NCBI RefSeq assembly: GCF_042649825.1
Contig: NZ_JBHSAB010000023.1
Coordinates: 192,720 to 256,719 of the forward strand
Length of the DNA: 64,000 nucleotides
Reading direction: 5' to 3'
Source of the DNA: Legionella_C dresdenensis
Lineage (GTDB): Bacteria; Pseudomonadota; Gammaproteobacteria; Legionellales; Legionellaceae
Shown: piece by piece, positions 23,963-34,200 of the stretch
Position numbering within the stretch: position 1 is the first letter of the stretch
Layout of the letters: the number at the start of each line of letters is the position of its first letter
Notes under the pieces: model-generated
Told to the model about the DNA's origin: nothing
The model's database searches: none
Seen by the model: only the letters and a program-made list of their open reading frames with translations
Program-made: the position numbers and the translations under genes

Positions 23963-24490
23963 TTATTGTGCCGAATTTCGGGCAGATTCTTTTTCAGCCT
24001 GGGCTGGCGGGCTCTTTTTTCGGACTATTTTAGGTTTACTTTCGTTTTTACTTTTTTCAAGCCACAGTAAAAACTTTCCTTTTAAATAATGCATTTTTTC
24101 TTTTAAAACAATTGCTTCTTGCTCGGAAATAACTTTTTTTGCTTTATTAAATATTTTTCCTTCCTCTTCTTTGACATGATGCTGAACAATTTCTTTTAAT
24201 TTTAAAACTTCATTCACATAATGTTTATCCAGGGAATTATTGATTATAGTGATTTGGCGCTCAATTTCCTGGTGCTCTTTTTCTCCGTGTAAAGAAACTT
24301 CCCGTGTTTCCGGATATTGCAAAAGCACTTTATAAAAAGTTTCCTGTTCAGAGTGAGCATGAACCATCAGTTCTTGAAAAATCATCGCCACGATTTCATG
24401 CTGCCGTTTTTTGGATGACGTTTTTTCAAACAAAGTAAAAAGATGATTAACTTTATCGTGATCCATTTTTAAGTATTCGTAAATGTCCAT
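23963..24490 (-). CDS. Hemerythrin-like (HHE domain) protein
   Basis: A 175-residue protein with an HHE cation-binding four-helix bundle over residues ~1-140: YLKMDHDKVNHLF (first His), MVHAHSEQETFY, SLHGEKEHQEIE and VQHHVKEEEGKIF provide the His/Glu ligands expected for a di-iron centre. A Lys/Pro-rich tail follows (KPKIVRKKSPPAQAEKES). HHE proteins bind O2, NO or sense iron/redox. AGGAG precedes the start. It lies 9 bp after the zinc dehydrogenase gene on the same strand, so the two form an operon and may share a stress or detoxification role. Confidence 0.85.
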   Translation of the reverse strand: MDIYEYLKMDHDKVNHLFTLFEKTSSKKRQHEIVAMIFQELMVHAHSEQETFYKVLLQYPETREVSLHGEKEHQEIERQITIINNSLDKHYVNEVLKLKEIVQHHVKEEEGKIFNKAKKVISEQEAIVLKEKMHYLKGKFLLWLEKSKNESKPKIVRKKSPPAQAEKESARNSAQ

Positions 24491-24499
24491 AATTGTCTC

Positions 24500-25672
24500 C
24501 TAGGGAGTCATGACGACTTTAATACAACCGTTGTCTTTTTCATCAAAATTTTTATATGCTTCCGGAGCATTTTTTAATTTGATACGATGAGAAATAATAC
24601 GAGAAGGATCAATTTTTCCCTCTGTTATTTTTCTTAACAATAAAGGCATATAACGCTGGACATGCGTTTGTCCCATTTTGAAAGTCAAGCCTTTATTCAT
24701 GGCGGCGCCAAAGGGAATATTATCCAGCGTATCAAGATAAACGCCCGGCATTGAAATAGTTCCAGCCTTGCCGCAACAGCGAATAGCCTCGCGCATGACA
24801 TGCGCCCTGTCAGTAGCCAGGCAAGTGATTTGTTTTACCCGATCTATAACAGAGTCAAATGTAGGGCCGACATGGGCTTCACAACCTACAGCATCGATGC
24901 AGCGTTCAGGGCCTAAACCTCTGGTCATCACCATCAGGCTATCGAAAACATCTTCTTCCTGAAAGTTAATGGTTTCAGCGTTACCGTATTTCTCGGCCAT
25001 TTTGAGGCGCTCAGGCACGCAATCTATGGCAATAACCCGCCCTGCGCCTAACATCCAGGCACTTTGAATCGCAAACTGCCCTACCGGTCCGCAACCCCAG
25101 ATCGCAACGGTATCGCCTGGTTGAATGCCGCAATTTTCTGCTGCCATGTAACCTGTTGGAAAAATATCCGACAAAAACAAGAGTTTTTCATCCGGCATAT
25201 CTTCAGGTACTTTAATCGGGCCAATATTTGAAAAAGGTACCCGTACATATTCAGCCTGACCACCGGAAAAACCGCCTAATACATGCGAATAACCAAACAT
25301 TCCAGACGGTGTTTGTCCCATACGTTGGCGTGCTATTTCTGCATTAGGATTTGATAATTCGCAGCAGGCAAATAATTTTTTTCTACAAAAATTACATTTG
25401 CCGCATGAAATAGTGAATGGAACAACGACTTTATCACCTATTTTCAATTTTTTATTGCCGGAACCTAATTCAACAACTTCGCCCATGAATTCATGGCCTA
25501 ATACGTCTCCTGATTTCATCTCAGGCATTAAACCATTATATAAATGTAAATCAGATCCACAGATGGCTGTTGCAGTCACCCGTATTATGGCATCTTGATT
25601 ATTAATAATTTCAGGATCAGGAACAGAATCTACCCTGACGTCATGTTTTCCATGCCAACATAATGCTTTCAT
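24500..25672 (-). CDS. Zinc-dependent alcohol dehydrogenase (formaldehyde dehydrogenase-like)
   Basis: A 390-residue medium-chain dehydrogenase. The catalytic zinc site is ATAICGSDLHLYNG plus GHEFMGEVVELGSG. The structural zinc site is CGKCNFCRKKLFACCELSNP (four Cys). The Rossmann loop VAIWGCGPVGQFAIQSAWML is followed by VIAIDCVPERLK, giving an NAD-preferring Asp. The insertion around AIRCCGKAGTISMPGVYLD is typical of the glutathione-independent formaldehyde dehydrogenase-like group (FdhA-like). AAGGA lies before the ATG. It is the first gene of a two-gene operon with the hemerythrin protein, and divergent from the GNAT gene. Confidence 0.87.
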   Translation of the reverse strand: MKALCWHGKHDVRVDSVPDPEIINNQDAIIRVTATAICGSDLHLYNGLMPEMKSGDVLGHEFMGEVVELGSGNKKLKIGDKVVVPFTISCGKCNFCRKKLFACCELSNPNAEIARQRMGQTPSGMFGYSHVLGGFSGGQAEYVRVPFSNIGPIKVPEDMPDEKLLFLSDIFPTGYMAAENCGIQPGDTVAIWGCGPVGQFAIQSAWMLGAGRVIAIDCVPERLKMAEKYGNAETINFQEEDVFDSLMVMTRGLGPERCIDAVGCEAHVGPTFDSVIDRVKQITCLATDRAHVMREAIRCCGKAGTISMPGVYLDTLDNIPFGAAMNKGLTFKMGQTHVQRYMPLLLRKITEGKIDPSRIISHRIKLKNAPEAYKNFDEKDNGCIKVVMTP

Positions 25673-25870
25673 TTCAATATCCTTATTGAATATGACAATT
25701 CAAATTATGAACACCACCTTTAAATATAGAACATTTTTTGATAACTTGGAATATTTTTTGTCAATAAGGTCACTGCGCAACGCTATTAATCTAATTATTG
25801 CAGAAGCGTGTCATGGCAGCCATAATCAAATGGAGGAATAAAAGGCTTTTTCATTTTTTAAGGACAAAAA

Positions 25871-26428
25871 ATGATTATCAGACGATTAGTAGAAAATGAT
25901 TTACCGAACTTGATTCCCTTTATGAAACAAGCCTGGCAGGATGCTTACCCTGCGTTTTATAATGAAGAACCCAAAATAGTGGATGCTGTTTTTGATGTTG
26001 ACAAAATCAGACAGGAAATGTCAGATCCGAAAAATGTATTTTTTGGTGCTCTCGATAAAGGAAAAATTGCAGGTTATGCAAAACTGATAACACTGCCCGA
26101 AAGTAGTTTTCTTGACAAAATATACGTGGGGAAAGCGATACAGGGACAAGGAATAGGAACCCAACTGTTGCTTGTGTGTTTTAATCACGCCTCAACTGCC
26201 GGCATTTGCAGCATGAAGCTGCAGGTTGAAGATAAAAACCATCACGCGCTTGCCTTTTATCAAAAACATGGTTTTGAGCGCATGCCTGTAAAAAGGCTTT
26301 ATCCAAGTACGGGCGCAACGCTTTATTATGATTACATTATGGTTTGTTATGATATTAATAATGTCATCAATATGTTGGAAGCAAAATATGGCGCTGCTCA
26401 GAATTTTGTAGCGACGTGTAGTTTATAG
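25871..26428 (+). CDS. GNAT-family N-acetyltransferase
   Basis: A 185-residue acetyltransferase. The acetyl-CoA loop is IYVGKAIQGQGIGTQLLLVC (Q-x-x-G-x-G), preceded by FFGALDKGKIAGYAKLI and followed by LQVEDKNHHALAFYQKHGFE (motif B). The last ~35 residues extend beyond the fold. AAGGA lies 6 bases before the ATG. The substrate cannot be predicted. It is monocistronic, followed by the GTTGGG hairpin at 26465. Confidence 0.85.
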   Translation: MIIRRLVENDLPNLIPFMKQAWQDAYPAFYNEEPKIVDAVFDVDKIRQEMSDPKNVFFGALDKGKIAGYAKLITLPESSFLDKIYVGKAIQGQGIGTQLLLVCFNHASTAGICSMKLQVEDKNHHALAFYQKHGFERMPVKRLYPSTGATLYYDYIMVCYDINNVINMLEAKYGAAQNFVATCSL

Positions 26429-26464
26429 CCACTTTTCAAATCTGTAGTGTTTAATAAAAAACTT

Positions 26465-26485
26465 GTTGGGTCAAAACGACCCAAC
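26465..26485. terminator. GTTGGGTC-type hairpin after the GNAT gene
   Basis: Arms GTTGGGTC and GACCCAAC with a 5-base loop, 36 bp after the GNAT stop; same family as 876 and 6361. Confidence 0.5.
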
Positions 26486-26535
26486 CTACAAACATTGCCC
26501 GGTATAAAGAAGATTGTCAATACTAAAAACTTAAA

Positions 26536-26567
26536 TTAATAATTTCTTAATTAATAGAACCTATAAT
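26536..26567 (+). promoter_or_regulatory. Candidate PmrA box and -10 element upstream of a putative effector
   Basis: Two TTAAT half-sites start 11 bases apart (26536 and 26547; local sequence ATTAATAATTTCTTAATTAA), as in the direct repeat bound by PmrA before many Legionella effector genes. A TATAAT box follows at 26562-26567, and the gene starts 31 bases later. The region is AT-rich, so chance resemblance is possible. Confidence 0.4.
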
Positions 26568-26598
26568 AATAAATAAGTGCTAAATATGAGATATCAAA

Positions 26599-28026
26599 AT
26601 GCCTGCTTTTACACCGGTCAAACTTATTAATGACATTTTAATGCGTGAGAATGAGCTAATCAATGCAGGAGTTATTAGACAAGCAAGTGAAAGAGCCTTC
26701 GAGTTAGCAATGCACAATTATGATGCAGCCGAAGCTTTATTCCTATATCATAATAAATTAATAGAAGCGATGAGAAATTGGGTTACCCAACAACAATGGC
26801 TTGCTTTTGCTGAAAAATACCCCTCTTTAAAGCCTCAATTAATAAATTTTTCTTTGCTAGATAAAAATGCTATAGAAACTCCCCTGGAAGCAAAAAAATC
26901 ATTACCGCAAGCGGTTGCCCAACAAGTCAACGAACTTATTGTTAGAAGCAATAACCGCATTGAACTTGTTCCTCATGGCCGCACTGGTTCAATGATTTTA
27001 AAGAATCGTGATCTTGAAATTATAAATTTTGAACACAAAATAGTTGTAAATAATATTCCTATTCCATTAGTTACAAGAAAAACACGCCAGTTTAATGCAA
27101 CGCTTTGCTCAGCAGGTTCTTCATCTAAACGGGAAATTCTATTGCTGGAAAAAGATGATGTTTTGCTTGATGAGATTTATTCAGCCATTAAAAGCAAAAT
27201 TAATGCTAATCAATCCATTGAAGCTGTGTTAAAAATAGTTAAGCAAACAACTCAAACCTGTTTTCCCCACAGTAAACCAGGACAATTTATTCAACAGCAA
27301 TTAGCTGCAGGCAATAAAATTATCCCTTTAAGCGATTTTATAAAAAATAAAAATGGTTTATGCCGCCATCATACGTTATTAAATGCTTATCTACTTTCAC
27401 GCCTGGTTGAAGATCATTTAATTCAAGGTGAAGTTATTCATCATCGAGTCGAATTTGGAGATGATAGCGCTCATACATGGAATCTATTTGTTAATAAAAA
27501 AGACAATAAAACGTATTCGTTAGATTCATTATGGGACGATATAACGTGCATCAACGACTACCCGGGAAAATTAGATCGTTTGTATCGGCATGATGTTGAA
27601 ACCGAAATCAAAAGGAGGCAGTATGATGCACCGATTCATCAAGCTGAACCTGAACAACAAGTAGAGCAAACAAATAATCAAGCCAAACTTTGTTTAGAGG
27701 ATATTAAAAAATTTATTGAAAATCCCCAAACCAAGTTTGTTTGTCTCAGGCTATTTGGCGGTAAAAGCATCAAATTAGATAATGGTATTCAAAAAACATT
27801 ACCTCATCGGGTAGCAGAGATTTATGAGGCAATTAAAACAGGAAATCTTCAGGACAACCAGGCCGCGAATCAATTATTACAAAAGATCCAAAGCATTGCA
27901 CAGCATGCTATTGATACTCCCCCCCTGCTTGGGCGTGATGGTGGAACGACTCGTTTCTATGAAGAGATATTAAGTTTAAGTGAGCAACAGCCTGAATTTA
28001 ATAGCCGCTTTCAGTTAAACCCATAA
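26599..28026 (+). CDS. Transglutaminase-like Cys-His-Asp protein, putative effector
   Basis: A 475-residue protein. The middle shows a transglutaminase/cysteine-protease-like triad: Cys255 in KNGLCRHHTLLNAYLLSRL, His292 in DDSAHTWNLFVNKKDNKTY and Asp309 in YSLDSLWDDIT. The spacing (37 and 17 residues) and the strand context HTWNLF-Y-SLDSLW match the EDR1/transglutaminase-like fold. Residues 1-200 are helical and unrecognised. The C-terminal part has a Gln/Glu-rich linker (HQAEPEQQVEQTNNQ) and a final helical region. A candidate PmrA box precedes it. Host-directed protease, transglutaminase or deamidase activity would be guesses; only the fold and triad are supported. Confidence 0.65.
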   Translation: MPAFTPVKLINDILMRENELINAGVIRQASERAFELAMHNYDAAEALFLYHNKLIEAMRNWVTQQQWLAFAEKYPSLKPQLINFSLLDKNAIETPLEAKKSLPQAVAQQVNELIVRSNNRIELVPHGRTGSMILKNRDLEIINFEHKIVVNNIPIPLVTRKTRQFNATLCSAGSSSKREILLLEKDDVLLDEIYSAIKSKINANQSIEAVLKIVKQTTQTCFPHSKPGQFIQQQLAAGNKIIPLSDFIKNKNGLCRHHTLLNAYLLSRLVEDHLIQGEVIHHRVEFGDDSAHTWNLFVNKKDNKTYSLDSLWDDITCINDYPGKLDRLYRHDVETEIKRRQYDAPIHQAEPEQQVEQTNNQAKLCLEDIKKFIENPQTKFVCLRLFGGKSIKLDNGIQKTLPHRVAEIYEAIKTGNLQDNQAANQLLQKIQSIAQHAIDTPPLLGRDGGTTRFYEEILSLSEQQPEFNSRFQLNP

Positions 28027-28093
28027 GCTTCACAAAATTGAAAAGAGTCGTAACAGCCCAGTGACCGTCGCAATAACTTACCTTTCGGCCTGC

Positions 28094-28116
28094 ATACCGC
28101 GCTTTATGCGCGGTAT
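28094..28116. terminator. Bidirectional hairpin between two convergent genes
   Basis: A perfect 9-bp GC-rich stem (ATACCGCGC / GCGCGGTAT) with a TTTAT loop, 6 bases from the stop of the minus-strand thaumatin-like gene and about 70 from the plus-strand gene. Confidence 0.65.
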
Positions 28117-28122
28117 TAAGGC

Positions 28123-30399
28123 TTAGCGGCCATCTGTTTTTCCTGCTGGCAAACCCGTGCCGTTGCCCGGACAAAAAGTAATCGTATATTCATTCGAGGC
28201 AGAGGCAGCGCACTGGAATGTGCTTGCCTTGTCATCGTATGGATAAGAGTAACTTGTAGGACAAGCCTGCTTCATCCATTGAATCAGCGGCTGAACATAA
28301 GTCGTCCATTGCGGATCGACCTGACCGACTGGACAAGACGCTGATGGATTGGCAATACCTGGCCAGTCAGTACATCCGCAACATTGCGAAAGTTGCTGCG
28401 CGTTATAGCCGGAATAATTCAAATAACAGCTGTTAAAAAGCGGCGCGCTTGAACTCGGCGGCGAACACTTCAATAACTGAGTCAACGTATATGTATTGGA
28501 TGGGAACGGATTGCTTAACATTTGATTACAGCTAAAATTATCGCCAAATGGAGAACTAAAGCTCGGACTGGTCTGGCAGATTTGATTTGCAGCCCAGTAC
28601 CCCAGGAAGCTACCGCAATTTTTGACGAACGAGTTGCTGTTTGGATTAAAGGCCAGGCCGCATATCTTGGTGGCATCACTACACATATTCTGGCTGGTGC
28701 AACCAACACCGGTATTGCTGACCCAATAATACATATTGGTTGGCGGAGTCACATTACTGTAATTGCATGCCTGTAAACTGCCTGCTGCAACATTATTGCC
28801 CGCTGTACCGCAAGTATAATTTGAAGCAGACTGGCTTGTTGCCATCGAAATTGGCATGGAAAAACCATTCACGTTACTGATGTCATAGGTATCAACACTT
28901 CCAGCCCCGACTAACTGTAAAGTAAATTCGGCTTCAGTGGCCGGTTGCTGGAATCCGACGCCGGCTGCGCAAGAAGTTGTTCCGCCATTGCTTTGACAAT
29001 CATTATTCAGGCAACTGGAACCGTTGCATTGAGTACTGGCAGAAATTAATCCCTTCCACAGCACCTGATCGCCAGGCGTTGATGCCGCTGTCTGGATAAT
29101 CTGTGTAGTCGCGGTGCCGCCGTTTGAAGTCAGCTCATAAGAACCGGTTTGCGGCCCGTAATTATTAAAATAACAGATTTTTGATGCCGTATTGCAGGTA
29201 GAACCACTCGGACAATCGCTGTTGCTGCTACAGACCGGCGTATTGGTAATCGCCCCGCCAACCATTGACCACCAGACATTAAAATTACAATTATTAATCA
29301 GGTGAATTGTGCGGATATTATTAATGGCGGTAACAACATTCGTAGTCGTAGACGTCTGTGACGATAACCCTGGCGTAGACGCTGTATGATAATTCACTAA
29401 TAATGAAATAATCACGCCATTGTGGGCGCTGGCAGGCGCTGTATAGGTTCCGCTTAATTGACAACTTGCATTATTTGGCAATACCTGTGCCGTACAATTG
29501 TCGCCGCCAGCCGGTGTCGGTACAAAATTGCCATCAGCGCCTCCCGAAGGATAACTTGTGACATGGTTATCGATAGTAATATCGTTACCGCTTTTATTGG
29601 TACACAATAATGTCGCCGGCGCACTGGTATTGATTAAAACTTCTGACGCCAGCGGATTGGCTGGCTGGCAGATAAGGCCGCTGCTCTGACCATCGCCGAC
29701 AGTCGAGGTACTTAATGTCACTGGACTACCCTGAGAATAGGAAAGCGTAGCAGTGATAGTCTGCGGCCCTGCTGACATTGCAGTGAATGTTCCTTCGACA
29801 TAACAGCTGTTGCCAGGCGCGGTATTAGTTAATGACAAGCCGCAATTGGTATCATACGATGAGCCGGAAACAGAGATATTAATACCCGTTATAGGAAAGG
29901 TATTATTATTAGTAAAGATAAATCGCCAGGGCGCACTGGTATTAATGCCTAATGTTGAAGGCAAAGCAGTGGCAATGTCGCCAACCACAGTATGGCTGCC
30001 GCCTTGCTGTACCGCAATCGTATATAATTGAGGTAAGGGAACACGATCGTTACCATAAGCCTGTATTAATTGAACTGTTTTACTTCCCTCAATGGTCGGA
30101 TTCAAATAAATGGTCACATTGCAGGTTTCTCTATAGGCAAGCCGTTTTCCAGTACAGAGATCCTCATATGAAAACTCTGAACCAGAATTACTGGTTTTTT
30201 CAATAATTAAAGGTTTTACCATGGTGGCTGGAATTTGGTTGGTGAACGTATATGAGGCGACGTAAGTACCGCCGTCAACCAGAATTTCAGCTGGAAAACT
30301 TTGCTGCTGCACCCATTTTACAGGATCAATCCCCGCGACAGAGCACGTAGAAACTGCAAATAAACTTAATGCCTGTATTGTGTTTTTTATTAATGTCAT
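28123..30399 (-). CDS. Secreted protein with Ig-like repeats and a thaumatin-like domain
   Basis: A 758-residue exported protein. A signal peptide (MTLIKNTIQALSLFAVSTCS) is followed by about 330 residues of beta-rich Ig-like repeats, each with a NxxC and GSYT-like pattern. From ~residue 362 it becomes a thaumatin-like domain: IRTIHLINNCNFNVWW, the family hallmark VDTYDISNVNGFSMPI, Cys-rich loops, and the end ACPTSYSYPYDDKASTFQC with EYTITFCPGNG. The many Cys pair as in thaumatin-like proteins, so oxidative folding outside the cytoplasm is expected. Thaumatin-like proteins in plants bind or cleave beta-glucans. An insert TPVCSSNSDCPSGSTCNT early in the domain is unusual. Confidence 0.82.
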   Translation of the reverse strand: MTLIKNTIQALSLFAVSTCSVAGIDPVKWVQQQSFPAEILVDGGTYVASYTFTNQIPATMVKPLIIEKTSNSGSEFSYEDLCTGKRLAYRETCNVTIYLNPTIEGSKTVQLIQAYGNDRVPLPQLYTIAVQQGGSHTVVGDIATALPSTLGINTSAPWRFIFTNNNTFPITGINISVSGSSYDTNCGLSLTNTAPGNSCYVEGTFTAMSAGPQTITATLSYSQGSPVTLSTSTVGDGQSSGLICQPANPLASEVLINTSAPATLLCTNKSGNDITIDNHVTSYPSGGADGNFVPTPAGGDNCTAQVLPNNASCQLSGTYTAPASAHNGVIISLLVNYHTASTPGLSSQTSTTTNVVTAINNIRTIHLINNCNFNVWWSMVGGAITNTPVCSSNSDCPSGSTCNTASKICYFNNYGPQTGSYELTSNGGTATTQIIQTAASTPGDQVLWKGLISASTQCNGSSCLNNDCQSNGGTTSCAAGVGFQQPATEAEFTLQLVGAGSVDTYDISNVNGFSMPISMATSQSASNYTCGTAGNNVAAGSLQACNYSNVTPPTNMYYWVSNTGVGCTSQNMCSDATKICGLAFNPNSNSFVKNCGSFLGYWAANQICQTSPSFSSPFGDNFSCNQMLSNPFPSNTYTLTQLLKCSPPSSSAPLFNSCYLNYSGYNAQQLSQCCGCTDWPGIANPSASCPVGQVDPQWTTYVQPLIQWMKQACPTSYSYPYDDKASTFQCAASASNEYTITFCPGNGTGLPAGKTDGR

Positions 30400-30415
30400 T
30401 TTATTTTACTCGATA

Positions 30416-31225
30416 TTATTTCTGGTATGAAACTGCGCGGCCTGTATCAAACAAATACGTCAGGCCTAACAGAAATGCGTTGGCGTGATAGTCGCCATAA
30501 TTCAAGTGTTGCGTTGCCCAGCTGCTTGCTCCTGCTGCGGATGATGATTTTCCCAAGCCGCTATATTGATATCCGGCATTAATAATAAATTGTTGATTGA
30601 AGCGGTAGTCAAGTCCAGCCCCTACTATCCAGGCAAACCGGGTACTTGAATTATTGCCATAAGCTGGCGATATTCTGGGCGTCACCTCCGGTAAGGCGAA
30701 CTCGGTATATTTGCTATTAGTATTATACTTTATCCCGATTCCGCCATTAATATAAGGAGAAAAGCGCTGATATTCCATGAAATTGAATTTGGCATTAACC
30801 AAAGCAAGATTGGAGGCAGTTTGCCATTCATAATTATAATTGGTGAATTCAGGGAGGGAATATTGCATAACCTGACCGTTGATGTGCGAGGTGAAAAAAT
30901 GCTGATACTGGATACCCAGCGAAAAAGCGCTCAACACGGCATGAGAAAGTTGCCACCGCAACCCTGCCTGCACTGCTAACAGAGCCGCGGTATTCGGATT
31001 ATTAGCAGTATAAATATCACGATCCAAAGGTGAGGGAAGATCTGAACCATTGTTGACAGTCGTTACTGACTCGCCCATTTTGGCTTTATAGACACCGCCT
31101 TGTAAATTCAAAAACCAATTGGCGCTATTTGCCAAATTGTTACCTGCTGGTGCGATATTAGCAGTACCGGCAAAGCAATAACTACTGACGCCAAGCAATA
31201 TAATTGCTTTTGAAATCAATTTCAT
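30416..31225 (-). CDS. Outer-membrane beta-barrel protein (OmpA/porin-like)
   Basis: A 269-residue protein with a signal peptide (MKLISKAIILLGVSSYCFAG). The rest is alternating beta strands ending in an aromatic-rich terminal strand (FLLGLTYLFDTGRAV). Seen inside are ANWFLNLQGGVYKAKMGESV, SLGIQYQHFF, SPYINGGIGIKYN, AWIVGAGLDYRFNQQFIINA and GYQYSGLG, as in Legionella OMP_b-brl proteins. I chose ATG at 31225 with AAGGA upstream; two in-frame codons further upstream (31231 and 31243) could also start it. It lies between putA and the thaumatin-like gene on the same strand, but the function is structural or unknown. Confidence 0.75.
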   Translation of the reverse strand: MKLISKAIILLGVSSYCFAGTANIAPAGNNLANSANWFLNLQGGVYKAKMGESVTTVNNGSDLPSPLDRDIYTANNPNTAALLAVQAGLRWQLSHAVLSAFSLGIQYQHFFTSHINGQVMQYSLPEFTNYNYEWQTASNLALVNAKFNFMEYQRFSPYINGGIGIKYNTNSKYTEFALPEVTPRISPAYGNNSSTRFAWIVGAGLDYRFNQQFIINAGYQYSGLGKSSSAAGASSWATQHLNYGDYHANAFLLGLTYLFDTGRAVSYQK

Positions 31226-31296
31226 AATCATCCTTGAGTCCATTTTGTCAAATTATTCTATCAGGTTATAAAAAAGCTTCAACGATAGACATTTTA

Positions 31297-34200
31297 TTAA
31301 TATCCTTCTGGTAATGACATCAGGCTTGCATTTCCTCCGGCGGCCGTGGTGTCAACAGTATAGGTTCTTTCGTGGCAAAGGCGCAGTAAATAATAAGGCC
31401 CGCCTGCTTTGGGACCAGTTCCGGACATGCCCTCTCCGCCGAATGGTTGCAATCCGACTACCGCACCGATCATATTGCGGTTAACATAGCAGTTACCTGC
31501 ATGAATACGCGAGCGGATATATTCCACGGTCTGATTGATCCGGCTGTGAATTCCCAGAGTCAAGCCGTAGCCTGTATTGTTAATGTCATCAATTACCTGA
31601 TCCAAATCTTTCCGTTTATAGCTGACAACATGCAACACAGGACCAAATACTTCGCGTGGTAAAGATTTTATTGAATCGATAGCAATAGCTACTGGCGCCA
31701 TAAAATAGCCTGAGTCACATTCTTCCGGCAAATTGCATTGATAAATAATATCAAATTTTTGTGCCATTGCCGTAACATGGGCTTTTAAGCCAGCTAACGC
31801 TTCCTCATCAATAACTGGCCCAATATCAGTAGCCAGCCATTGCGGATCGCCTATTTCTAACTCTGCCATTGCCCCTTTTAATAATTCAATCATGCGTGGG
31901 TATACTTCTTCCTGAACATAGAGCACACGTAACGCGGAACAGCGTTGGCCGGCGCTGCCGAAAGCAGAAGTCAAGGCATCCATCGCGACTTGCTCCAACA
32001 AGGCAGAGGAATCGACGATCATAGCGTTCTGGCCACCGGTTTCGGCCACCAGAGGTATAATCTCTCCCCCTCTTGCCGCCAACGTCTGGTTAATTAAATT
32101 AGCTGTCTGAGTCGAACCGGTAAACACCACGGCTTTAATCCGCTGGTCGGCAACTAATGGTGCGCCAACCGCTTCACCAGTACCCGGTAACAGCTGAATA
32201 GCTCCAGCGGGAAAACCGGCTTTATGCATTAAACTTACTGCAAACGCAGCAATTAAGGGTGTTTGTTCCGCTGGTTTGGCAATCACGCAATTACCTGTGA
32301 CCAGCGCTGCTGCAACCTGGCCGGTAAAAATCGCTAACGGGAAATTCCAGGGACTAATGCAAAGTACCGTACCTCGGGGATGCAGTGATAGTTCGTTAAG
32401 CTCACCCGTATAACCGTGTAAACGCATTGGCTCTGCCATTAATTTATTTGCCTGAGCCGCATAATAACGGCAAAAATCAACCGCTTCCCGAACTTCAGCA
32501 ACACCGTCGCTCCAGCTTTTGCCTGCCTCCAGACATGTCATCGCCAGTAAAGTAGCCGTATTTTCCTCCAGCAATTCAGCAAAACGCTCCAGCAAGGCGG
32601 CTCGGTCTGTAACGGGCGTATTACTCCACTCTTTAAACGCCTTCTGGGCATAAGTAAGGGCATTTTCAATATCATCAGGCGAAGCATCAGCAACCTGGCC
32701 AATGATCCGCTCGGTTTTCTGGGGTGAGGCAACATTGCGTCCTATCTGGCTTTTTTCTTTACCGGCAATCATGGGTTTAGCCTGCCAGCCGCCTAAAGTC
32801 ATTTCACTGTATTGCTGTTTTAACTCTGCAATTACCGCCCGATCAGTCAAATCCAAACCAGCAGAATTCTGACGCTCAGGCAAAAAGATAGAGGCCGGCA
32901 AGGGAATATTCTGATTAATCTTGCTTAACAACTGACTGGCCTTGCTTACTGGATCTTCGACCAATTCGGCAATGGGCGCTTTTTCATCAACAATACGATT
33001 TACAAAAGAGGAGTTGGCGCCGTTTTCCAATAATCGGCGTACCAGATAGGGCAATAAATCCTCATGGCTGCCAACAGGCGCATAAATGCGGCATGGAATG
33101 CCAAAACGGTTTGCCGGAACGATTTGTTCATAAAGCTCTTTGCCCATACCATGCAGGCATTGAAACTCAAAATCACGGTAATTCCCAACCAGATTTAAAA
33201 TCATGGCAACGGAATATGCATTATGCGTTGCAAATTGCGGATAAATCACATCCGTCATCGTCAACAGCTTTTTGGCGCAGGCCTGAAAAGAGACATCGGT
33301 AAAAACCTTGCGGGTAAAAACCGGATAATCACCAAGCCCTTGCATTTGTGTTTTTTTGATTTCACTGTCCCAGTATGCGCCTTTAATTAACCGCACCATC
33401 ATGCGGCGTTTCTTTCTCCGAGCCAGTTCTGCTACCCAGTCCAAAAGATAAAAAGCACGTTTCTGGTAAGATTGTACCGCCATCCCAAAACCATTCCACC
33501 CATTTAAACTATCGTCATTAAATACGCGCTCGATAACATCCAGTGATAATTCAAGCCGCTCTGATTCCTCAGCATCAATTGTCAGTGCAATATCGTACTT
33601 CTTTGCAGCTTGCGCTAAAGCCAGCAGTTTTGGCGGCAATTCTTCGAGAACGCGTGCTTTTTGCGCCTCCTGATAACGCGGGTGCAGAGCAGAAAGTTTA
33701 ATAGAAATACCTGGACGTTGATAAATGGTCGTGTTTTTATCAACCTTATTGCCAATGGCTTCAATGGCCTTGGTATAGGCAACCAGATAACGGGCAGCAT
33801 CCGCTTTGGTCAGTGCGGCCTCTCCTAACATGTCATAAGAATAGCGATAGCCAATTGCTTCTTTTTTCTTTGCCCGGGTTAACGCCTCTTCAATAGTGCG
33901 TCCCATGACAAACTGCTTACTCATAATCCGCATCGCTTTTTCTACAGCCTTGCGAACAACCCCTTCCCCGCTGCGGTTAATTAATTTCCGTACGGCCTTG
34001 CTTAACAAAGAATCAGCGCTTTCAGGGGTCAGCACTTTACCAGTCAGCATTAATGCCCAGGTGGTCGCATTAACAAAAAACGAGTCGCTTTGTCCACGAT
34101 GCGCTTTCCAGTCAGCCGAGGTCAATTTATCTTTAATCAGGCTGTCTATGGTCGCATTGTCTGGAACGCGTAATAAGGCTTCTGCCAGGCACATTAATGC

